This document shows, piece by piece, positions 54,707 to 62,617 of a stretch of 64,000 nucleotides of DNA. This stretch comes from Granulicella sp. S156 (GTDB lineage Bacteria > Acidobacteriota > Terriglobia > Terriglobales > Acidobacteriaceae). Position 1 is the stretch's first letter, and each line of letters starts with the position of its first letter. The DNA lies in contig NZ_LMUH01000008.1 in the NCBI RefSeq assembly GCF_009766105.1, forward strand, positions 70,180 to 134,179, read 5' to 3'. The position numbers and the translations under genes are program-made. The notes under the pieces are model-generated. The model was given only the letters and a program-made list of their open reading frames with translations. It did no database searches and was not told the origin of the DNA.

Positions 54707-55216
54707 ATGAAGCGATACATAGTTGCACTACTGGTGGCGTCTCTGGTCTCGCCTGCACTTGTTGTCGCACAGACCGGCCCGGATGCCTCACAGACCGCAA
54801 AGGCCTCGAGCAGCTTCGACGAGGTTGCCGATCAGGCTCTTGCCGCCATGAAGATCAAGGCCCAGACGATGGGTATTGGCGGAGTTGCCGTAGTGGCGTA
54901 CTTCGAGGGCGACACGATTCAGGCATGGAGTTCGAAGATGATCGTGGTAGGCCGGTATAAGGACCTCCCGACGGCGACCGACAAAGGTTCAAATCTGCTG
55001 GCCATCGCCTATGCCAAGGCCTCCGAGATGGCTGATACCCTCAAAGACAGCGGGAGCGGAATCAGGCCACCCATGACCGGAGAATTCGGCTGGAATGGCG
55101 GTGTGATCGCACGCGGTAAAACGGGTTATGTAATCGCTGCCTTCAGCGGAGGTAAATCCGAGGACGATGCGGAGATCTCGCGTGAGGGTTTGTCGAAGCT
55201 CAAGGCGAAACTTTAG
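54707..55216 (+). CDS. GlcG/HbpS-like protein (heme-degrading family), secreted
   Basis: 169 residues from the ATG at 54707, which has a textbook GGAGGAA site. Signal peptide 1-22 (YIVALLVASLVSPALVVAQ), then one GlcG/HbpS domain: FDEVADQALAAMKIKAQTMG, VAVVAYFEGDTIQAW, NLLAIAYAKASEMADTL, and the Gly-rich end WNGGVIARGKTGYVIAAFSGG. Family members bind heme or small ligands and often sit beside glycolate or sugar-acid genes; few have proven activity. The gene lies 26 bases after the VOC gene. The gap of about 90 bases to the transporter suggests one message for all four genes. Confidence 0.85.
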   Translation: MKRYIVALLVASLVSPALVVAQTGPDASQTAKASSSFDEVADQALAAMKIKAQTMGIGGVAVVAYFEGDTIQAWSSKMIVVGRYKDLPTATDKGSNLLAIAYAKASEMADTLKDSGSGIRPPMTGEFGWNGGVIARGKTGYVIAAFSGGKSEDDAEISREGLSKLKAKL

Positions 55217-55304
55217 TTGGGTTCATGAGCGTCCATACGTCTCGTGCAACTGAAAGCCGGAACGATCTCTGACAACCTTCCCTAACTCGACTCGCCACGA
55301 CCGG

Positions 55305-56573
55305 TTGCCACGGCACCGCTGGCGCATCGCATGTCTCCTTGGGTTTGGCGTCCTCGTCAACTACTTTGACCGAGTAAATCTTTCGGTCTCGCACGCTGCG
55401 CTTTACACCACCTTTGGCATTTCAAACATCACCTTCGGCTATCTCTCCGGAGCTTACAACTGGACCTACGCGATGTGCCAGTTGCCGGTCGGAGTTCTTC
55501 TCGATCGCTTTGGCGTACGGCGTGTAGGACGTATCAGCACGCTGCTTTGGAGCATAGCCTCCTTCGGTGCAGCAGTGACACCGAGCATCCCAGGGTTCTT
55601 TGCAGCGCGGTTGCTTCTCGGCGTGGGCGAATCACCAACCTTCCCGGCGAATGCCAAGGCAATCGGCCTTTGGTTTCCCTCCAAAGAGAGAAGCTTTGCC
55701 ACCTCTATCTTCGATGCCTCCGCCAAGCTCGCATCGGCTATCGGTGTACCTCTCATTGGGGTACTGCTACTGAAGTTTGGCTGGCGGTGGAGCTTCGCCG
55801 CAACCGGCCTGGTCAGCTTGCTTTATTTCGCTCTGTTCTCAAAGATCTATCGCGATCCCAACGCCGAAACGACGCTGACCGATAGCGAGCGGCAATACAT
55901 TGCGGAGGGCTCGCAGATCACTCTTGCGCACAATCCAGAGCCATCGAAAGCGTCGCTGGGATATCTGATTCGACAGCGGAAGGTTCTGGGGATGGCGATC
56001 GGTTTCGGAGCCTATAACTATGTCTTCTACCTCTTACTCACATGGCTGCCCAGCTATCTCTCCGCAGCGCTGCATATCGACCTGCTGCACTCCTTTCTTT
56101 ACACCAGCGTGCCTTGGCTATTCGCCACATTTACCGATCTGATGGCGGGCCTGGTGTCGGATGCACTCATTCAGCGTGGATGGGACGCAAGCCGTGTACG
56201 AAAGACAGTTCTCGTCAGCGGTACTACCTTCGGACTTGGCATTCTTGGCGCGGCTCACGCGCATACAGCCGTTCGTGCGCTGATCTGGATCAGCATCTCC
56301 ATCGGTGGACTTGCCGCAGCCTCACCCATCGGCTGGTCCATACCGTCGATGATCGCTCCGCGCGGCAGCGTTGGAACTGTAGGCGGCATCATCAATCTAT
56401 CGAATCAACTCTCCGGAATCGCCGCTCCGATCATCACAGGCTACGTTGTTGCCGAAACAAAATCTTATTCGTGGGCGTTTGGCATCTCTGCAATTTATTT
56501 GCTCCTAGGCATCAGCAGCTATCTCTTTCTGCTCGGCAAGATCGAACAGATCGCGCCGGAGCCTGCTTCCTAA
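55305..56573 (+). CDS. MFS transporter, hexuronate/aldonate (ACS) family-like
   Basis: 422 residues, twelve predicted membrane spans. The first span carries NYFDRVNLSVSHAAL, the ACS-family N-terminal motif (D-R-N in the first helix). LPVGVLLDRFGVRRVGR is the loop 2-3 MFS signature, and LLLGVGESPTFPANAKAIGLWFP is typical of galactarate, glucarate and hexuronate symporters. It should import a sugar acid with protons. The only in-frame starts are TTG at 55305 and CTG at 55269, with no ribosome site, so initiation is weak, or the true start lies behind an unnoticed frameshift. It is the last gene after GH2, VOC and GlcG-like genes. The convergent ADH-SDR pair would fit oxidation of the imported acid. 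Confidence 0.87.
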   Translation: MPRHRWRIACLLGFGVLVNYFDRVNLSVSHAALYTTFGISNITFGYLSGAYNWTYAMCQLPVGVLLDRFGVRRVGRISTLLWSIASFGAAVTPSIPGFFAARLLLGVGESPTFPANAKAIGLWFPSKERSFATSIFDASAKLASAIGVPLIGVLLLKFGWRWSFAATGLVSLLYFALFSKIYRDPNAETTLTDSERQYIAEGSQITLAHNPEPSKASLGYLIRQRKVLGMAIGFGAYNYVFYLLLTWLPSYLSAALHIDLLHSFLYTSVPWLFATFTDLMAGLVSDALIQRGWDASRVRKTVLVSGTTFGLGILGAAHAHTAVRALIWISISIGGLAAASPIGWSIPSMIAPRGSVGTVGGIINLSNQLSGIAAPIITGYVVAETKSYSWAFGISAIYLLLGISSYLFLLGKIEQIAPEPAS

Positions 56574-56727
56574 AGTAGTCTATCCATCGGTACAGAGGCC
56601 ACGCGGCGTTAGAGCGTGTCATCGAACTGTTCTTATCGTGGAGTCGAGCTGTGCAAACTTTTGTAGAGGCACAGATCGGAAGGGTCTGGATTCAACCAGG
56701 CCACCAAAGCAGAGTTCAAAGCCTTGC

Positions 56728-57534
56728 TCATTCGACATCCGGCCTGGATGGTGGCTGCACGCTGGCACGGGTCGACCCGGTGGAAATTCCGCCGTCGACA
56801 AGGAGCGTCTGTCCTGTCATGTAACGGCTTGCCTCGGAGGCCAGAAAGACCATAGCCCCATCCAGATCGTGCGGCTCTCCCGGGCGCTTTAATGGAATGC
56901 GATCGATCAGGTAATCGACCCACTCCTGGTTCTCGTACAGCACCTTGTTCTGCGCGGTCTGAAACCAGCCAGGAGCCAGGCAGTTTACCGTGATGCCGTA
57001 TCGTCCCCAGTCATCGGCCAGGCTCATCGTAAGCTGTCGAATGCCGCCGCGGCTCGCGCCATAAGGCGCCAGTCCCGCATAGCCGAACACGCTTGTCACT
57101 GAGCCAATATTGACGATCCGCCCATAGCCGTGTGGCACCATCTGTTTCGCAATCTGCTGCGCGACAAAAAAACTTCCCCGCAGATTGGTCTCCAGAATCA
57201 AGTTCCAATCATCCCAGGTAACCTCCAACGCCGGCTTCCGCACATTGCATCCCGCATTGTTGACAAGGATGTGAACCCGTCCCAGCGCCTCCACCGAGGC
57301 GGCCATCGCCTCGATGCTGCCCTGGTCTCGCACGTCGAGTTCGAGCGGAATGGCTTTTCTTCCCAAACCCTCGATCTCCGCTACAAACGGCAGCAGATCG
57401 TTCTTGTGTCGGCTGGTAACAATAAGATCCGCACCAGCCTTGGCCAGGGCGCGACCGAAGTACTGTCCCAACCCTCTGCTTGCTCCAGTAATCAATGCTA
57501 CCTGTCCAGTGAGATCGAAGAGAGTGGAGGTCAT
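56728..57534 (-). CDS. Short-chain dehydrogenase/reductase, gluconate 5-dehydrogenase-like, with Lys-to-Arg change
   Basis: 268 residues, cytoplasmic. Cofactor motif TGASRGLG at 16-23, NNAG at 92-95, catalytic Ser145 (NIGSVTS) and Tyr158 (APYGASRGG). The residue that is Lys in the YxxxK motif is Arg162; the codon is CGC on the minus strand and unambiguous. C-terminal GWFQTAQNKVL and FLASEASRYMTGQTLLVDGG match the 2-keto-gluconate/gluconate 5-dehydrogenase branch. Its ATG overlaps the stop of the alcohol dehydrogenase gene (ATGA, 57531-57534), so the two are translated together and may act in turn on a sugar acid. The Arg may lower or change activity. Confidence 0.88.
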   Translation of the reverse strand: MTSTLFDLTGQVALITGASRGLGQYFGRALAKAGADLIVTSRHKNDLLPFVAEIEGLGRKAIPLELDVRDQGSIEAMAASVEALGRVHILVNNAGCNVRKPALEVTWDDWNLILETNLRGSFFVAQQIAKQMVPHGYGRIVNIGSVTSVFGYAGLAPYGASRGGIRQLTMSLADDWGRYGITVNCLAPGWFQTAQNKVLYENQEWVDYLIDRIPLKRPGEPHDLDGAMVFLASEASRYMTGQTLLVDGGISTGSTRASVQPPSRPDVE

Positions 57535-58601
57535 CGTGAAGGTGAGAACCTTTCTGTCGAAAAATCGTTACGCGGGTCCAGTACGATCTTCATCAGGTTG
57601 GGCTCGCGCGCATGGAGCCGTTCGAACCACGAAGCTCCGTCGGTTAAAGGCGCAACCGCCGTAATTAAAGATGCAACCTTGATCTCGTTCCTTGCAATCA
57701 TCTCTATCGCTTGCGGATACTCACCCGCCGAAGCGCATGATCCCTGGAGACGGAGCTGTCGCGACACCACCTTCTGAAGCGGCAAAGTAACCTGTGGGGA
57801 GATGTTGCCAACCAGCGTTACAGTGCCACACTTGCGTACACAGTCGATGCCCGCGGCGATCGTCTCGTCGCGGCCCACCGCTTCCAGCACCACATCCACA
57901 CCGCGTCCATTCGTTCTCTGCAGAATCGCTTCAACTAGTGAGGTGCCGGAGGCAAGAAAGGTCTCATCCGCTCCCAGTTCCTCCGCCAGTTTCAGCCGCG
58001 TCTCGTCGACATCCGAGATATACACGCGCGAGGCGCCGGCCGCGCGCGCAGCCTGCAACAGCAGAAGACCGATCATACCGGCGCCAATGACCAGAACGAC
58101 CTCTTTCCCCATCAACTCCGATACCGCCACCCCATGCAGCGCTACCGACACCGCCTCCAGCATCGCTGCCTCCGGATACGACAGGTTATCCGGAAGCCGG
58201 TACGCCACGCGCGCCGGCACAGTCAGAAGCTCCGCAAAGGCTCCAGCACGGCGATACTCACCGCAGGAGACACCAATCACTTCCCTTTTATCGCAAAGGT
58301 TCACCTGGCCCTGCAAGCAGTAATCACATACTCCGCAAAAAACCGTCGAATCAAACGTCACACGGTCCCCCGGAGCAAATCCGCTGACTTCGGTCCCAAC
58401 CACAACCACGATGCCCGCAGCCTCATGTCCCATCACAATCGGCGGAATTCGACGGCCTGTCGATCCGTCATAACCATGCACATCGCTGCCGCAAATACCG
58501 CAGGCTGCAACCTGAATCAGAAGCTCATCTGGCCCCGGAGTGGGATCAGGCAAATCCCGCATCTCCAGATGGTTGTATTCGGTGAGAAGCAAAGCTTTCA
58601 T
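57531..58601 (-). CDS. Zinc-dependent alcohol/polyol dehydrogenase (MDR family)
   Basis: 356 residues. Catalytic zinc ligands Cys37 (ACGICGSDVHG) and His59-Glu60 (MGHEAAG); structural zinc cysteines 89, 92, 95 and 103 (FCGVCDYCLQGQVNLC). The Rossmann motif VVLVIGAGMIGLLLLQAA is near 168-186, followed by YISDVDETRLKLAEELGADE, whose Asp after the second strand suggests NAD(H). This is the sorbitol/L-threonine dehydrogenase-like branch, which oxidises polyols or sugar acids. It precedes the SDR gene with a four-base overlap and follows receptor 6 after a terminator. The start at 58601 is the natural ATG of the family (MKALLLTEYN). Confidence 0.9.
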   Translation of the reverse strand: MKALLLTEYNHLEMRDLPDPTPGPDELLIQVAACGICGSDVHGYDGSTGRRIPPIVMGHEAAGIVVVVGTEVSGFAPGDRVTFDSTVFCGVCDYCLQGQVNLCDKREVIGVSCGEYRRAGAFAELLTVPARVAYRLPDNLSYPEAAMLEAVSVALHGVAVSELMGKEVVLVIGAGMIGLLLLQAARAAGASRVYISDVDETRLKLAEELGADETFLASGTSLVEAILQRTNGRGVDVVLEAVGRDETIAAGIDCVRKCGTVTLVGNISPQVTLPLQKVVSRQLRLQGSCASAGEYPQAIEMIARNEIKVASLITAVAPLTDGASWFERLHAREPNLMKIVLDPRNDFSTERFSPSR

Positions 58602-58757
58602 AGGAATAGGATCTCAGTTCTTCCATCTCGATGTCTGAATTGAATATAGACAGCCGTGCGTTCCGATTTCGGCTGCCGCGCTGCGTATCAGACTCATCCA
58701 CTGTTGTAGCACTGCAACGTGCGCAGGCTGTGAGTTTTACATACCGGAAAAGAAAGC

Positions 58758-58782
58758 AGTCCGGGCCAGTATGGCCCGGACT
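58758..58782 (-). terminator. Rho-independent terminator of receptor 6
   Basis: AGTCCGGGCC and GGCCCGGACT form a perfect ten-base stem with a five-base loop. On the minus strand GCTTTCTTTTCC follows, 18 bases beyond the receptor stop codon. Confidence 0.85.
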
Positions 58783-58799
58783 GGAAGGTAAAGCTCGAA

Positions 58800-61700
58800 T
58801 TAGAAGGTGAACTTGATGGCTCCCTGTTGTACACGAGCTGGCTCAAAACCGGTTGACGTAATCTGGCCTTCCTGTCCGCCCTGGTTCACGCCTGTCGCGC
58901 TGATCTGGTTGCTCGAGTTGGGGACGGCAAAAGATGGATGGTTGAAGACATTGAACATCTCCCACCGGAATTGCAGGTTGTACTTCTGGGTGATCTTCCA
59001 GTTCTTGTCGAAGCCCGCGTCACCCCACTGCTGTGGGGGACCCAGTATGAAGTTCTTCGGGGTGTTTCCAAACGTTCCCGGAGCGTTCACCTGGAATGCA
59101 TTGATGTTGAAGTAATTTTGCGTCCACTGGATATCACTGCCGCGACGTACGTTTAGGTTTTGTCCCGGCGCGAAGTCAGCGCGGTCCTCATTCTGTAGAG
59201 AGCCTGAGTTGTTATTTCCATCGAGACCGGCGCTGACACCAAAGCCGGGGCCAGACATCCAGGTATAGACGCCGCTTACCTCCCAGCTTCCCAGCAACTC
59301 CTGTATCAGCAGATTGTGTCCTCTCAACGCAGGAGAGGTATAGATAAAGTTACTTACCGACACAATCGGGAAGTTCTGCTGGGAGATACCACGGTTATAC
59401 CGAAGGTTGAAGGGATTAGGCAGTTGTGGTGTGCCGAAGCTGATATTCGACGAACTGGCATCGTCTATCGTCTTCGACCAGGTGAGGTTGGACTGGAATT
59501 GCAATCCGTGGGAGAACTTGCGCTCCAACGAGGCCTGCATTGAGTTATAGCTGGACGTGCCCACGCTGACAGTATCGAGAATCGCGCCGAATGCAGGATA
59601 CATACTACGCGTGCCGCCTGTAGCGTAAATCCCAGGGTTCATATCAATGACAGTGGACTGGTGGTAGCTTTCACTGCCTACATATGCCAGGGTGAAGACC
59701 ATGTTGGCACCAAACCCCTGTTGTACCGAAATATTCCAGCTTTGCGTAGTTCCAAGCTTGAAGTTGGGAGCGATCGTCGCCGGTATCTCAAGGCCTGGAG
59801 TAAAGGTCGCGCTCGCCGGCGGCTTAGTAGAGACCGAGGCGAAGGGCGGAAACGGGCTTTGGCCGTTCGTTCCCGGAAAGCCAGCCCATGGATTCTGCAG
59901 GGACAGCGGCACCCCAGGTGTGTTTCCCTGCGTGGTCGTACCCTGATAGGTAAACGTCGGAGCGAACGGACTGTTATCGGCAGTATGGTTATATGCCGAG
60001 TAGATCATCGGGGAAGTGAACAGACCGAAGCCCGCGCGAATGGAGGTCTGGGGCAACGCCTTGGGCTGCCAGGCAATGCCAAGGCGTGGCTCATAGTAGC
60101 CATAGGTAGTAGCCATCAGGCCGCTACCTATCCCGGCGTCTCCTGGAAATACGAGCCCGGTCGGAGCATTGGGATATACAGTACTTTGCTGACCCGGTAC
60201 GAACGTTGCCGCTCGTCCGTTGGCAATCTGCGGTGCAATGTTCGGGTCCCAGCGTAGGCCGGCGGTGAAAGTGATATTCGGGCGCAACTTGAATTGGTCC
60301 TGCCCATAGAAACCTGGCTGCCAACCGGCGACATCCGCAATCTCACCAGCCCCCTGAAAGATTGAATACAGATCGCCGAGAAGGAAGTCGGCAAGCCCAT
60401 TATTCGTATATTGCCCGCTGAAGTCGATCTCCGGCTCGGTCGGGTACTGCGTGTACTCTTCGGCGAACTGGTGCTGAATATTGACTCCGAACTGAAGAGT
60501 ATGTCTTCCCAGAGTCTTGGTAAAGTTGTCGTAGAAGCCGTAGGTCGTGCGCACTTCCTGAGAAGGTTCGTAGTAGCCAGTTTCGAAACCGCCATCGGAG
60601 ACTGTAAAGCCTTCGACGGAGCAGGAGCCAGGAAGTTCCTGGACGTTGATGTATTTCGACCAGCAGAATGGCTGACCTGTGCTGGTCAGGGCTGCGGATC
60701 CATTATGTGCGGACATTTGAGTCCAGAAGATCGAAGCCACATTGACCGTGCTGGGATTGATGACCCACGTATGGCTCAAAGTCTCGTTGAAGTACTGCAT
60801 CCTTTCGCCAAACGTGTCTCCGTAAGGGGACAGATCGAGCAAGGACAGAATGTTGCCGGGCACATCGCCTGAGGGTTGATTCAGATTATTAACAAAGCTG
60901 CTCACCGCGATCCGCTGCGAGGGAGAGATGTCGTAGTCGAGTCTGCCGGTGCCCTCGTCGTAGTTGTTGATCGTCGCAGCGCTTGTGTAATAGACGCCGC
61001 CATCCGGCTGTTGCCCCAGGGGCAGCGCTGTTTTGGAAATGGTAACCGCTGCCGCGCTGAAGAGCGCAGGGTTGATCTGGTTAGGAACCCCATTCACCAT
61101 ATGAAAAGGAGCAGCCAACGTCTCTTGCCCGTTCGTCGATAATCCGCTGAAGTCTCCATTGAGCATGGCGGTGGTGGGGGTTTGGGTGAAGTTGGCAGTT
61201 GCCGCGGTCGCGGATCGCGTTGCCTGGTAATTGATAAAGAAGAATAGCCTATTCTTCAGAACCGGGCCGCCCACATAGCCGCCATACTGATTGCGGTGCA
61301 AAGGATCTACGGTGTGGCTAAACCAGTTTTTGGCGTTGAAAGTCTGGTCGCGCAGGAACTCGAACATACCGCCATGGAACTCGTTGGTGCCGTTCTTGGT
61401 ATTGATGCTAACCACCGCGCCGGGCGCAAAACCATAGGCGGCGCTGAAGTTGTTGGTGATGATGCGGAACTCTTCCGTCGCATCGGCGTTAGGGAACGGT
61501 GCAGCCAGGCCAAGATAAGTATCCATGTTGGGTACGCCGTTCAACAGGTAGTAAGTGCTGCCCTGCCGTCCGCCGCCTGCCGCTGCGCCTGTTTCCGTCG
61601 GGAAAGAGAAGCCGCTCTGGAGGTAGCTGTTGCCAAAGCTGGCGTTGATGACACCAGGAGCAAGGAAAACCAGAGACGAGGGGTCGCGGCCATTCAGTGG

Positions 61701-62147
61701 CAACTGAGAAATTGCCTGCTCGTTGACGGTCATGCCCAACTCAGGAGTGGTGGTATTGATCAGCTCGGCATCGGAAGTAACCGTAACCGTCTGGCTCTCA
61801 CTCCCAATCTTGAGCACCACGTTTTGCGTGGAAGCGAAATCGACAGAGAGTGTGATTCCCTTCTGGACGTAACCGGCAAAACCCGTCGCCTGAATGGTTA
61901 GTGAATACCTTCCAGGCGGAAGAGGGTTGATAAGATAGACACCGCTCGCGTCGGTGGTCCTGGTTTGGACCAGGTTCGTGTCCGTGTTTTTGGCGGTAAC
62001 CGTCGCATTTGGGACGACAGCTCCGGTGGGGTCGGTCACCTGGCCAGTGAGACTCGCGCTCGTACCCTGGCCAAGCGCCATGGTGGCAGAAATCCCGAAC
62101 AGCATCAAGGTGAGCGTCCGCAACAAATAGTGAATAGAACTTTTCAT
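58800..62147 (-). CDS. Oar-like TonB-dependent outer-membrane receptor 6
   Basis: 1115 residues; the ATG at 62147 has GAGGCTAGGA directly upstream. Signal peptide about 8-27 (LRTLTLMLFGISATMALGQ), regulatory-like domain 30-115 (LTGQVTDPTGAVVPNATVTA), plug about 130-255 (LPLNGRDPSSLVFLAPGVI, GSTYYLLNGVPNMDTYLG, AYGFAPGAVVSINTKNGTN) and a barrel ending GAIKFTF. Copy D of the shared element lies 214 bases upstream on the same strand. This suggests joint control with the two GH2 genes and the TIM-barrel pair, and so a role as the uptake receptor of that glycan system. The GH35 gene upstream runs in the same direction. Confidence 0.93.
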   Translation of the reverse strand: MKSSIHYLLRTLTLMLFGISATMALGQGTSASLTGQVTDPTGAVVPNATVTAKNTDTNLVQTRTTDASGVYLINPLPPGRYSLTIQATGFAGYVQKGITLSVDFASTQNVVLKIGSESQTVTVTSDAELINTTTPELGMTVNEQAISQLPLNGRDPSSLVFLAPGVINASFGNSYLQSGFSFPTETGAAAGGGRQGSTYYLLNGVPNMDTYLGLAAPFPNADATEEFRIITNNFSAAYGFAPGAVVSINTKNGTNEFHGGMFEFLRDQTFNAKNWFSHTVDPLHRNQYGGYVGGPVLKNRLFFFINYQATRSATAATANFTQTPTTAMLNGDFSGLSTNGQETLAAPFHMVNGVPNQINPALFSAAAVTISKTALPLGQQPDGGVYYTSAATINNYDEGTGRLDYDISPSQRIAVSSFVNNLNQPSGDVPGNILSLLDLSPYGDTFGERMQYFNETLSHTWVINPSTVNVASIFWTQMSAHNGSAALTSTGQPFCWSKYINVQELPGSCSVEGFTVSDGGFETGYYEPSQEVRTTYGFYDNFTKTLGRHTLQFGVNIQHQFAEEYTQYPTEPEIDFSGQYTNNGLADFLLGDLYSIFQGAGEIADVAGWQPGFYGQDQFKLRPNITFTAGLRWDPNIAPQIANGRAATFVPGQQSTVYPNAPTGLVFPGDAGIGSGLMATTYGYYEPRLGIAWQPKALPQTSIRAGFGLFTSPMIYSAYNHTADNSPFAPTFTYQGTTTQGNTPGVPLSLQNPWAGFPGTNGQSPFPPFASVSTKPPASATFTPGLEIPATIAPNFKLGTTQSWNISVQQGFGANMVFTLAYVGSESYHQSTVIDMNPGIYATGGTRSMYPAFGAILDTVSVGTSSYNSMQASLERKFSHGLQFQSNLTWSKTIDDASSSNISFGTPQLPNPFNLRYNRGISQQNFPIVSVSNFIYTSPALRGHNLLIQELLGSWEVSGVYTWMSGPGFGVSAGLDGNNNSGSLQNEDRADFAPGQNLNVRRGSDIQWTQNYFNINAFQVNAPGTFGNTPKNFILGPPQQWGDAGFDKNWKITQKYNLQFRWEMFNVFNHPSFAVPNSSNQISATGVNQGGQEGQITSTGFEPARVQQGAIKFTF

Positions 62148-62617
62148 TCCTAGCCTCTTCTTTCAAGCAAAATCAAATCAAGGATTCGATTGGCAGCGAG
62201 TGGCCTGCCGTCGTAACCGTCTTCATTTCGCTGGGGAATCTCTGCGTATCCACCCATCTTTCGTGCTCTCATCAGGCTCGCGATGTTTCAGCCAGTACCC
62301 TAGACCGACTCGAAAATACCGTGCCCGATTGCGACCCCACTATAGGCGCGCACAACAATTACTCGAATCCGCCAAAAGTTGGATTGGTAGCGATTTATTC
62401 ATGCAAGTGATCTTCGAACGGTCTGGAACTCTTTGGGCCGGGTAGAGAGAACCTGTTTAGGGTCCAATTTCCGATAGAACGACGCATTAAATCCCGTTTT
62501 TTTGGCGATTGATATCGACAAGCTTTGCAGACAGCTTCTATACCGACGTGCCGCATTGCCGCTCCCATCGTCAAGCGTAGGTGCGATGCAATGCGACTAG
62601 AGGACTCCGACCGGCAC
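62148..62617. other. Gap between GH35 gene and receptor 6
   Basis: 470 bases. Copy D of the shared element is at 62361-62385. I see no gene and no convincing terminator for the GH35 gene. Confidence 0.5.
62361..62385 (-). promoter_or_regulatory. Shared 25-bp element, copy D
   Basis: On the minus strand AATCC, AACTTTTGGC and GGATTCGAGT. The CTTTTGG core, GGATTCG and the AATCC half-site are kept. It is the most distant copy from its gene (214 bases before receptor 6) and differs in the last three bases. Confidence 0.55.
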
